Assembly: GCA_903995115.1 (NCBI GenBank)
Contig: LR877145.1
Location: forward strand, 310,001 to 374,000
Source: Angomonas deanei
Lineage: Eukaryota > Euglenozoa > Kinetoplastea > Trypanosomatida > Trypanosomatidae
Direction: 5' to 3'
Length of the DNA stretch: 64,000 bases
The notes under the pieces were generated by a model. The model was not told the origin of the DNA, did no database searches, and saw nothing but the letters and a program-made list of their open reading frames with translations. Below are positions 39,354 through 48,700 of the stretch, piece by piece. Positions within the stretch are counted from its first letter, which is position 1; each line of letters opens with the position of its first letter. The position numbers and the translations under genes are program-made.

Positions 39354-39899
39354 TCAATCATTTTTCTTTTCGACACGGGTCTTCTCTCCCTCTTCCTTCG
39401 CCTGCACAACGGCTGTTTCCAAGTACGCCTTTCTCGCGTCCTGAAGCGCAAACACCTGCGTGAATCCTCCCAGCGCCGTCCCCAACAGATAGAGCGCCAT
39501 CACCGGAAGGGTGGCCTTGCACGACCGGCAAATACGATAGGCAATACCCATTTCAAAGCAGTGAATCAAAAAGGCGAGTATCAGTACCACCATCATGTTG
39601 TCGCGGCTCCGGAAAATGAAAAGACCGAGGGTAAAAAAGTGGTCGGCGATCTCGCGTTCGAAAAAACTGCACACCTCGTAGCCCAGCTCCACCAAACTCC
39701 TGGAAGTGGAGTCCACCGGCAGGGTAGGGATCACGGCCTCCATACGGAGCAGATAGGGGGGCACGCGGAGGTGCTTGCCGTCCTTACCGGGCACGGAGAC
39801 CAGCATAATGTAGATGAACAGGAGGAAAAAGAACACGGTGGGGTAGAAGACCTGGTGGGGCGCATTATACGCCAGTCTCTTCTCAGGTTGGGTCGTCAT
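39354..39899 (-). CDS. Small membrane protein, possibly TMEM254/DUF4499-like
   Basis: A 181-residue protein. Hydrophobic segments lie at about 17-37, 85-95 (weak), 99-121 and 129-149. The stretch LIHCFEMGIAYRICRS followed by LYLLGTALGGF resembles the DUF4499/TMEM254 pattern, in which a His/Glu-containing helix precedes a Cys-Arg turn and a Gly-containing helix. The match is weak. The last 30 residues are charged and end in KKND. KKxx-like ER retrieval would need lysines at -3 and -4, and here -3 and -4 are Lys-Lys (KKND), so ER retention is possible. Function unknown. Confidence 0.68.
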   Translation of the reverse strand: MTTQPEKRLAYNAPHQVFYPTVFFFLLFIYIMLVSVPGKDGKHLRVPPYLLRMEAVIPTLPVDSTSRSLVELGYEVCSFFEREIADHFFTLGLFIFRSRDNMMVVLILAFLIHCFEMGIAYRICRSCKATLPVMALYLLGTALGGFTQVFALQDARKAYLETAVVQAKEEGEKTRVEKKND

Positions 39900-40101
39900 G
39901 GATTAGAGGAAAAAGAAAAAAAAATGTGACAGCTTATGATAGAAGAAAAGGGTTGTATGAGAAGGGATAGAAGGAATAGATTTAGAGTAGAACCCAATCA
40001 CAAGGAGGGGAATGTTCTTTTCAAATAAAAACGTGCACTTCTGTATTTTGGTTACGATTATAATTAAACGAGGTGTTAAATTCATGTTAAAACAGAAAAG
40101 G

Positions 40102-41166
40102 TTACTCTGTCTTGGTCACCTCCCAGAGATCAATCTTCTTTTCGTAAAACGAGCAGGAAGCGACGAGCAGGCGGTTTCCTCCGTCCGATTGGAGGACCGT
40201 CATGTCATACACTAGACACTCCTCTGAGAGCAACGGCAGGTCGCCGTTGGGCTCCTCGGCACAGAAGTAGGTGCAGGCGTCAAAGACAGAGGACTCCTCC
40301 CCCTTCACGTTGTACGGCAAGATCGCCGGACCACGCTGCATGAGAGGCAGTATCAGCCACCCCTCTGTGCCCACGGTCGAGGGAGGGACTTCCTCCTTCC
40401 CTACCGCCGTGCGGCAGCGCCAGGCACCCCCACCGAGGGCAGCGGTCTGCGCCACCGGCCGCCGCGGGGCCCGCCGATCCACCAGAGAGACGGTCTCGTC
40501 GTACGATCCTACCAGTTGATAAGGCGTACTAGTACCACCCTCCATCACAGGGGCAATGGAGGTGACCCCGGCGGAGAAGCGTATCTTGCCGGTGGCCGTC
40601 CCAGACCGCGTGTCGTAGTACTTCACCAGGCCATCATCCCCACCACTGCAGACGATCCCCTCATCCCCTGTGACGGCGCTACACCAGGCGTCGAACTCGT
40701 GCCCCTCCAGTGTACTAGTGACCGCCGCTCGCTCCGTGTTATACAGTACGACCCCACCAGTGTGGGCGGTACACAGCAGTGTGGTGGCATCTATCGGGGT
40801 AGCGCTCGTGAGCATCTCTGTATGGATAGAACGGTATACCTGGCGCTCCTCCAGGGTGTCAGGGTCTAGCAGCCGTACACTACCGTCTGTGCAGCAGCAC
40901 ATCAATGTCGAGGGGTCATACCAGGTGAGATCAAACACACCGGGGAAGGACTCTGGAGTACGATGTAACCCTTCCTTTTCAGTAGAGGCAATGCGATCGC
41001 TAGAGACCAAGCCAGTATAGCCGGCCGCCCCACCTTCCTCCTGCGGCGGCTGATGGAGATAGCAGGCGCTATAGAGTAGGGGATGTTCCGCCGACGTCGT
41101 GGGTCGCGCTAACAGACAGTTACAGGGAAGTGCTGTACTGTGTGAGGCTACATGGGTGACGTGCAT
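40102..41166 (-). CDS. DPH7: DPH7 (WDR85)-like WD40 protein of diphthamide synthesis
   Basis: A 354-residue WD40 protein. DPH7 removes the methyl group from methylated diphthine on elongation factor 2, the step before the final amidation to diphthamide. The landmarks of the family are present: CSGGDDGLVKYYDTRSG, FSAGVTSIAP, GSYDETVSLVDRRAP and LGGGAWRCRTA, in the order expected from human and yeast DPH7. The start MHVTHVASHSTALPC at 41166 is preferred; the 20 residues upstream in frame are AT-rich leader. About six blades can be traced. No targeting signal. Confidence 0.84.
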   Translation of the reverse strand: MHVTHVASHSTALPCNCLLARPTTSAEHPLLYSACYLHQPPQEEGGAAGYTGLVSSDRIASTEKEGLHRTPESFPGVFDLTWYDPSTLMCCCTDGSVRLLDPDTLEERQVYRSIHTEMLTSATPIDATTLLCTAHTGGVVLYNTERAAVTSTLEGHEFDAWCSAVTGDEGIVCSGGDDGLVKYYDTRSGTATGKIRFSAGVTSIAPVMEGGTSTPYQLVGSYDETVSLVDRRAPRRPVAQTAALGGGAWRCRTAVGKEEVPPSTVGTEGWLILPLMQRGPAILPYNVKGEESSVFDACTYFCAEEPNGDLPLLSEECLVYDMTVLQSDGGNRLLVASCSFYEKKIDLWEVTKTE

Positions 41167-41533
41167 TTTATTAGTTTTGCTTCCAATAGAGGAGAACTGT
41201 GTACTTGGTTTATGAAAATAAAACAAAAATGGGAGTGAAAAGGTAGTTGACTACAATGAAAACACATACACCACAAAAAACGAAACATGTTTCAAACCTC
41301 TGAGATCCCACAGCTTTTATCATTGAATCAATCTATATGAATAAAAATCATAGTAAAAAGAAAAACTTAATCTAAACTTCAAAAAGAAACAAACAAACAA
41401 ACACAACGGAATTACTAGGCTCATCTAAACAAAAACGATAACATCTTTTCCTTTCATTCCCTGCTTCTAACATGGTTGTTCTGCTTCACCTTAACTCTAT
41501 TATTCCACTCCTCAATAAAACGAAGAGGGCTTT
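41167..41533. other. Intergenic gap, 367 bases, no gene seen
   Basis: AT-rich spacer containing short AAAC repeats (about 41387-41403). It holds the DPH7 acceptor region and the 3' UTR of the coiled-coil gene. Nothing else seen. Confidence 0.6.
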
Positions 41534-42358
41534 TTACTGCTGGTTGGTGGCATCGCCCAACAAAGTACGCTTGCGCGACTGCTTGTTAGCGCCGTAGGAG
41601 TAGGCGCGCATCTGGTCTAGGGTGTTCCCCTGCAGTGGGAGGCCATCCTCCCCCGTCAAGTTCTGTGAGGTGGCACGGGAGGTAGGGGCGGTGCGGACAC
41701 AGGAGCGGGTGGGAACCCCACCGGCGACGTGACTAGTAACAAAGTTCGCCTGTGCCTTGTTGGACGGGGAAGGCGGACGGCTGCTGCGTATAATGCTACG
41801 CGCCTTCTCCTTCATATCGGTGACCCGTGTGGAGCGGTCGTGGGCGAGGGCCTTCTCCGCCTCCGCCAGCTGTGACTCCAGCTCGGCCAGCTCCGCTTGC
41901 TGCTTCTTGCGCTGCTGCTTCTCCTGCTGCTGCAGTTGGTTCAGCTTGGTCCGCAGGGCGTGCTCCTCCTCCGCCCAGGCAAGGGACTCCCGCTGGAGTC
42001 GGGCATCCATGTCCTCTCGCTCCGCCAGCTCCTGCTCGGCGTCCTTGATCTCGTGGACCAGAAAGTGCATCCCCTCGTACTCGTCTAGCGTGCGCACATA
42101 CACCTCCTCCACCTGCTCCTTCTCCTTGAGGGTGCGGTCGCACGTCTCGGCCAGCACCTTCGCCTTGTGCTCTACGTCCTCCAGCTCTTTTAACAGTTCC
42201 TGCTTTTCCTTGGTGACACGAGAATCCGACACTTTAATTTTCTGTTTAATGGCTTTCCGCTCCTTCTGGACGGACTCGATTTCTTCGTCAATGACGTTTA
42301 ATTCAGTCTCCGCCTCCACCACGCGATCACGCCACTGTTTGAGTAAATCTTCGGACAT
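41534..42358 (-). CDS. Coiled-coil protein of unknown function
   Basis: A 274-residue protein. Residues ~5-190 form an almost unbroken Glu/Lys/Leu/Gln coiled coil. Residues 190-274 are Ser/Thr/Pro-rich with basic patches (SIIRSSRPPSPS, KQSRKRTLLG), probably disordered and a candidate for phosphorylation or microtubule binding. No membrane segment or named domain recognised. Confidence 0.78.
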   Translation of the reverse strand: MSEDLLKQWRDRVVEAETELNVIDEEIESVQKERKAIKQKIKVSDSRVTKEKQELLKELEDVEHKAKVLAETCDRTLKEKEQVEEVYVRTLDEYEGMHFLVHEIKDAEQELAEREDMDARLQRESLAWAEEEHALRTKLNQLQQQEKQQRKKQQAELAELESQLAEAEKALAHDRSTRVTDMKEKARSIIRSSRPPSPSNKAQANFVTSHVAGGVPTRSCVRTAPTSRATSQNLTGEDGLPLQGNTLDQMRAYSYGANKQSRKRTLLGDATNQQ

Positions 42359-42550
42359 TGGGGATATAAAAATTTAATGATAGCAAATGCAGTAGTCACG
42401 GGGTGCTCTGTAAAGCTAAAAAATGAATCTATGAAACTTGAAAAGAAAACTCTGTGAAATGGGAGAAAAGAAGTTGTCACGTTAATGAAAGAAAAGAAAC
42501 GTTCACACTTGGGGCAATCACACAAAACGAAAAACAATGAAAAAAAAATG

Positions 42551-43114
42551 TCACGAAACAAACTCGGAAAAGTACTGCTCCGCGCTCGCCTCCGCCCAGC
42601 CTGTCATTTCCCTGCTGACCCTCCCGCTGTCCTTCGTCAGACGTTGTACGAATAGCACGATACTGTCCACCAGAGACTGCCGCCCGTAGTGCGTCACATG
42701 CTCACTCAAGATGAGAAACGACACATGATAGTCCGCGACCGGGACGGCCCGCTGGATCGGCAGCAGTGGGCTCTCCTGTAATAACCGTATATAGCGGTGG
42801 ACGGTGTAGCTGCCCAGTGTGAGGTGCAGGTCCCGTCCGTCGTGTGCGGTGGCCACATGCGCTAACAACTTGAAGGAGCAGCGCAGACTGTTGGGGGTCC
42901 GCTCTATCGCACACTGTAGCTTATCCTTCTCGGAGTGGATGAGGTGACAGTGATAGCCCTCCGTCTCGCTGGGGGAGGGGGCCTCGTAACGCTCCACCTG
43001 TGGGATCTCAAAGGGCCCTAGGCAGTCTAACGTCGGTTGCAGACACAAGCCCCGCAGCAGTTCCGTCTGAAGAGCGGAGTAGAAGTCCTCCACAGGAGTA
43101 GGGGAACATGTCAT
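42551..43114 (-). CDS. ARPC4: Arp2/3 complex subunit ARPC4
   Basis: A 187-residue protein close in length to ARPC4 (168). The Arp2/3 complex nucleates branched actin filaments, and ARPC4 forms its core with ARPC2. The whole length aligns by eye with the human protein: FYSALQTELLRGLCLQ (human YLSAVRATLQAALCLE), the EKDKLQCAIERTPNSLRCSF strand region, the YIRLLQESPLLPIQRAVPV region, then DYHVSFLILSEH (human GYDISFLITNFH), a Val-Asp helix and a final Ala/Glu helix ending EQYFSEF (human EEFLKNF). Ends with TGA. Confidence 0.85.
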   Translation of the reverse strand: MTCSPTPVEDFYSALQTELLRGLCLQPTLDCLGPFEIPQVERYEAPSPSETEGYHCHLIHSEKDKLQCAIERTPNSLRCSFKLLAHVATAHDGRDLHLTLGSYTVHRYIRLLQESPLLPIQRAVPVADYHVSFLILSEHVTHYGRQSLVDSIVLFVQRLTKDSGRVSREMTGWAEASAEQYFSEFVS

Positions 43115-43409
43115 TTCGTGATTTGGGAAAACAATTAGTAGTTAATATTACTGTTGTAATAAAAAGGTGGAAAGCTTCTGTCACTGTAAAAAAAAAAAAA
43201 GAGGGAGGAAATGTTAAGCATAAATGCGATCTACCGGACAAAACCAAAAACATTCTATTTAACGTTTAACAGCATCAATACAGTTTATTTTGTTTTTGTT
43301 TTTTTGACTTTACATGTTCCACTTTTTTCTATGCGTATTAAAGAAAAATGTACAAAAATAAAATTTACATGTGCTGGTATAATCATCATAAAGGAACCGT
43401 TCTTTTCCC

Positions 43410-45233
43410 CTACTTGCCATATTTCCGCTGTCGGTACTCCTCTAACAGTTTATTCTGATAGGCCGAGGCGGCGGCGCTGGAATACTCATAGGGTCTTTTC
43501 TTCAGATCACTCAGCCGACGTTGGGAGCCAGGTCCGGTACTAGTATTGACCTCCTGATCGAGTGACACCGTGCGTCTCTCCTCCTTCTCATGAAGAACGG
43601 AGGTCTGCGGTGTGGTGGTTTGTCGCTTCTGCTTCCCTGCGTTACCGTCCCATTGCTGTTGGGAGAGCATTTTTAGAAACATGTCTGGTGCCGCCTTGGT
43701 GGGCGGGGGAGATACCTTTTCCTCCTCCCGTGCCGTACTACGGGGTGGAGAGCTCCTCGTCGTGTTTTCCTCGGAGTAGGTCTGCTGACGCATCGCCACG
43801 GGGGTATGTTCCGAGACGTCTCCCGCCGTGTAGGAATCAGGGAAGGTGGAAGTATCAGTCCCGCTGATGCCCTTCTTACGGCGGTACTCCTCCAGCTGGT
43901 GCAGTCGGTAGGACTCTCCCGAGGGTGGCGGAGGGACAGAACGGTTAGGCGGGGTGGTCTCTCTCTCACTGGGGTGAGGGGCACTCGCGCTCTCCTCCGT
44001 GTAGTGACGGTTGGCCTCCTGAGAGAAGGTGGAGTACCCAGCCGGTGGTATATTACTATTATTATGGTTATGGACCCCATTGTAGGTGTGGTACGCCGCC
44101 CCTCGTGGGCTGGGCTCACTCTCGTGGGAAATGTGACTAATGTTGTTGCTATTGAACTGACGGTGGGCACGGCTGTCGTCCTCTGGTATGGGCTCTATTC
44201 GGTCCTCCCCTTGAGGACCACTGTCGTTGAGCCCAGACGGTCGTACGGCGTCATTGCTATAGTCTCTCTGACCATTCTCCTCCCTGTTCCGTCTGCTCGT
44301 CTGTCGCACCCGCTCCAAGGCAGTGGCCCTCGCCGCCTCCCGACTTTCCTCCAGCGACTGCTGCAGGCTGCGGTTACGGGGCTCCAGCTGCAGCGCCATC
44401 TCGTAACTCTCCGCCGCCTGGGGGTACCGCTGCAAGATGAACTGCACATCCCCCTGTCTGGCGTATCCTTTGAACCAATCCGGCCGGAGGGCGATCGCCC
44501 GCTCCGCGTCGTAGAGGGCCCGGTCGTACAGTTGATCACATTCTGCTGTCATGGCCTCATTGCTTGCGTTCGCCCCACCGTTTTCGTTGCTCAGCTCCAA
44601 TTGCATCTCCACGGAGAGGTACACCGCCTTCTGTAGATAGGCGGCGGAGCGGTTGCTGTAGAGGATGGCGAGCAAATAGTTCACCGCCCCCGACACTTGT
44701 TGCTGTTGTTGCTGCTGTTGACGGCATAGTATCTCAATTGCAGCCGTGTAGAGTTGAATAGAGAGTGCAAACTCTTCCCGCTCAAAGGCATCGTTCCCCA
44801 TCGCTTTTAACTCCTCTGGGGACTTTCCACGACTGGGTACGTCTTCATGAAATGTTGGTTTATTATTACTAGCACTCGTTTGATTACGATCCCGTGTTGG
44901 TCCTGCGCTATTCATTCTACTATTGTTGTGATACTCCTCACTGTAACTATACCGATTGGCGTTCCGGACCTCTCCACCATTTCCGTTATTGAGGGCGTTT
45001 ATTCTAGACTGGACTAGGGATGGAGCACCGTTATTGCGGTTAGCGTCATTCTCATTACTGTCTACCGCGTTGGGTACCACTCCACTGTTAAACGCTTCAA
45101 TTTTCGCCTTTATCGAAGAAGGTGCATTGTTGGTCTCATTACCACCAAATTTGCCATTGTTGTGGTCATTGTTATTCATTTTGTTAAGTGCCTCTATTCG
45201 CTCTTTCACTGAGCCAACCGACGGTTGTGTGGG

Positions 45234-45268
<35 letters not shown>

Positions 45269-45512
45269 TGTATTGATCTTCATTCCTGTTGAATGCTTCT
45301 AGTCTTGCCTTGAACGCCGCGGATTGTCCTTTCCCGCCCTCGGCAGGATTCTTATTACTCGAATCGGAAAGAGGAGGTCTTTCCTTTCCTTCGGGCTTTC
45401 TTGCTGCCTCACTACCGTCCGCCGGTGTACTGTTCATAATCTTCTCATCGGGGGGCGCGATGTCATCGGCGGTTAGGCCCATCGCCCGCAAGAAAGCTTC
45501 ACGGTCAGACAT
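43410..45512 (-). CDS. TPR protein with ~33-residue N-terminal repeats and poly-Asn
   Basis: A 700-residue protein. The N-terminal motif MSDREAFLRAMGLTADDI is followed by four copies of [KQ]x[RK][IL]xA[FL]N at residues 68-75, 103-110, 135-142 and 168-175, spaced 35, 32 and 33. The linkers are Asn-rich and include a run of eleven Asn. A three-unit TPR domain of the STI1/PP5 type spans ~230-390 (ELKAMGNDAFEREEFALSI, then LYSNRSAAYLQKA, then RPDWFKGYARQGD), with a poly-Gln insert. After a long disordered tail, the motif LxEYRxxKxG occurs twice, near 556 and at the very end (LLEEYRQRKYGK). TPRs of this type often bind chaperone tails. I do not recognise the full protein. Confidence 0.82.
44699..44721. 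repeat. CAG/CAA run coding poly-Gln
   Basis: On the minus strand CAG and CAA codons alternate and code eight glutamines inside the TPR domain loop. Mixed codons suggest the run is old enough to have picked up changes. Confidence 0.7.
45234..45267. repeat. (AAT)11 microsatellite coding poly-Asn
   Basis: An uninterrupted trinucleotide run, ATT on the plus strand and AAT on the minus strand, codes eleven asparagines between repeats 1 and 2 of the TPR protein. Purity suggests recent slippage and possible length variation between strains. Confidence 0.85.
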
Positions 45513-45711
45513 AATTGTTTATTGATTTGATCTATAGAAAAAAGCGAGAAAGGAGAGAGAAATAACAGTCATCGAATTAGCTGGGGAGTAAAACAACAAG
45601 TCCTGATGAAAAGAAAAATGCACCGTTATGAAAATGTTGATGTGTAGTACTATTATCCATTGATTGGTTTATATTTATACTTGCGATAGCCTTTTCTCCT
45701 CGTCCCCACCC

Positions 45712-48700
45712 TTACGATACGGACGGTGTCGCGCACGGGAGCGTGTCCAGTGTCTCTACCAGCCTCGCGAACACACACTCCTCCCCCGCTGTCGGGACGA
45801 CATCCTTGCTCTTCCACCACGCCTGCATGACAGGGTGGTTGACGACCGTGGCGGCAACAAAGGAACAGTACCCCTCAATACGACGGGAGTTGCAGAGGAG
45901 GATGGAGTAGAAGACCAGCTCGTCCACAATCCAGATGAGGTCGAGCAACAGCTGATGAAACGCCTTCCAGTCCGGTGGCCGGACCCGTCCCGGGGAGTGC
46001 TCCGACTCCAACGCCCTACTCCGTCGTTCGCTCATATGAGGCGTGGAGGAGGCCGTCGTGTCCAGACCCGCACCGAGGGAGCGGTTGGTGTTCTCCTCGT
46101 CGTCGCTGCTGGGGCTGCTGTCGAGGTTCTCTGACCCGGTACCTCGCTTGGACTCATACAGTCGAAACAAGCTCAGCGCTCTCTCCTCATTGTCGGTCAT
46201 GACTCTGGTGAACTTTTGAGAAAAGCGAAACACAAAGTGTTCGCTGATGTGCTGCCCGCCATACTTGAGAGGGTGCACCGTCCCGTCCCCAGCGTCCTCC
46301 CGGCTGGCACTGAAGTTAATCCGGACCCGCTCGGTGGGGTTCCCCTCGTTCAGTATGTGCGCGTGTTCGTTCAGCTGCAAACCGCCGTCCCTGCCGGAGA
46401 GCGCCGCCGCCCTGGTGGTGTCGAGCCGGACTAAAAAGTAACCCTCCGACTCTGCTGGGATCTCCGCCGTGGCAAAAGAGAAAAAGCCGCTCACGTTCGT
46501 TTCGCCCATATTGTCAAATTGTATCTTGTCCTCCTCCTCGCTGCCGGTACCGGCAATCACGTAGATAATGGGGGACTGAGAGCGGAAGGCAAACGTCTGC
46601 TTCGCTTTGAGAATATTTCTCACCACCACCCTCGTCTCGCAGTAGGGCTCCTCTCCTTTAATGATGAGGTAGTAGTCCCGGACTACCTCGAAGGAGGGCG
46701 GGAAAAGGTCGAACTTTGCCTTGAACGTAAAGTGGGAGTCTCGGGTTTGCTTGCACCGAAAGACCACGTCTGCCTCACAGGAGAGGCCATACCCAGGCGG
46801 GGTGCGTAGCTCATCGCAGGTCAGAAGCAGCACCAGTCGCACGCGAGACTTGGGGTCGACCACCACATACTTTTGACCAGACCCTGTAGGGACACCGTAG
46901 ACATGGCAAACCACTAACTTTCCATTAAAGGCATAACCGCCCTGAGAGCTGGGGAGTTCCGTTTGCATGAAGTCTGTACTGGTGAGGGAGACCTCCCGTG
47001 CGTACAGTGGGTTTAACTGCTGGAGGGGCTTCAGCTCCTGGCGGAATGGGTTCACCACCGAGACGGGAAATTCCAGCGCGACGTTACCGCGGTTGACAAT
47101 CTCCAGTGCCACGTGCGCCCGTGTGGACCCGCCGCCATACAAGTGACCCATCGGGACCAACCGAGCCGTGTTGGATGTGACCCGTTGACCGGAGGAGTCT
47201 ATCACCTCGAACAGACCCTCCCCCGTCGAGGGCAGGAAGACATCCGCGGAGAGGCGCAGGTACGCCACCTCCCCACTGTTGGCGCTGTTGGTGATGGCGA
47301 GATAACCAACAAAGGAACCAGCGTCCACGGAGAGTACGTTGAGACGGAGGCACTGGGTCTCCCCCGCCTGTAGCAGGGCCGAGGTGGAGCCCAGGAGCAG
47401 CCACGGCTGGGGGCCCTGAGAGACCACGCTCACCTGATACTCCACCGGGCGGTCTTGCAGATTGTTCCGGATCGCAATCTCCGGCTGCGGGGCCTCTTCC
47501 TTCGGAAAGGAGAGGGCAAGCGTGTAGGCACCTTGACAGCCAGGGACCTTGGTACAGTTCTTGAGCGACAAGACACGAGTGGGGGTGGCGGGCATGGCAA
47601 GATCCGGTATCTTGAGTTCCCGCAAGGTGTCACCCGCTCCCCCAATCTCCGCCTGGGAGCCCTTGGTGGGTAGCGTAATGGGCGTGTTGGTGAGGGCCTC
47701 CCCGCTGCTGCCGGTGAGTCTGTCGTGCTCTGGGTTCGCCTCCAGGGCACAGTTCGAGTTGGAGTTGTTTCCGTTACTGCTGGTGTCGACTGCTCGCATT
47801 TCCCCTGTCGAGGTGGAGCCTCTCAAGCTCTCATACGAGGATTCGTCCTCGTCCATGATGAGGGGGACGACACCGACCCGAAGGGTGTTGACGCAGAAAG
47901 GGGCGTTGGAGTCCATGACGACGAGGGCCAGATACTGTTCCAGTAGGGACTGCTGGATCTGCGTGTTGTTGTTATCTCCGTCCCCCAGACAGGTAATGAA
48001 GACCTGAAGTGCAACATTGGACTTGGCCGGCACACGGACATTGTGCACAGTGCTCTTTCCGCCTTCCGGTGCGGACTGCTTGTGATGATGCTGGTGTCCC
48101 TTGTTGGACTTGACGGACGCAAAAACAGTGGAGGTGACCTCGTGGGTGGAGGAGCGGGGGCTCTTCAAATTGCTAGTGCTATGCTCTGGGGAGCGCACCG
48201 CCAGTGTCTTCACCTCCACCCTCAGCGGCAGGGACAGGTGGTCGCTGAACAAGACCCGTACGGTCAAATCACAGTCGTAGGATTCGCAAATGTTAGTTAA
48301 CGTCACGTCTCCGCTGTAAAAAGAAAGACTGTTCGGGCGCAGCGGTCGAACCAGTAGCTTGGAGGGCACGGTGAAGGTATTGAAAGGTTCCAGCACACCG
48401 AATATCTCAATGTCCTCGTCGTCGGTGAGGGCGCTCAGAAATGCCACCGTACCGAGCCACATGTTGTTGGACGTACTGGAGCGTAGCCGCTTCTCATTTT
48501 CACCCATATTATCAAACGTCCAGTTGTCCACTTGTAATTTTCGGCTTCCAAAGAATACATTTGCCAATTTCGTGAGGCACGTCCCGTCTGTCAGGACGCA
48601 GCGCAGTCGAATCTTTTGTATCTGCTGTGCGCGTGGTTTAGTACCGCCAGAGTTCCCTGCGCCTCCATCTGCCTTGCCCGCATCCTCCCCGCCCTGTTGA

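Noticed and set aside
45234-45267. CRISPR-like or satellite array
   Set aside because: It is a simple AAT microsatellite inside a coding frame. No spaced repeats were found anywhere in the window.
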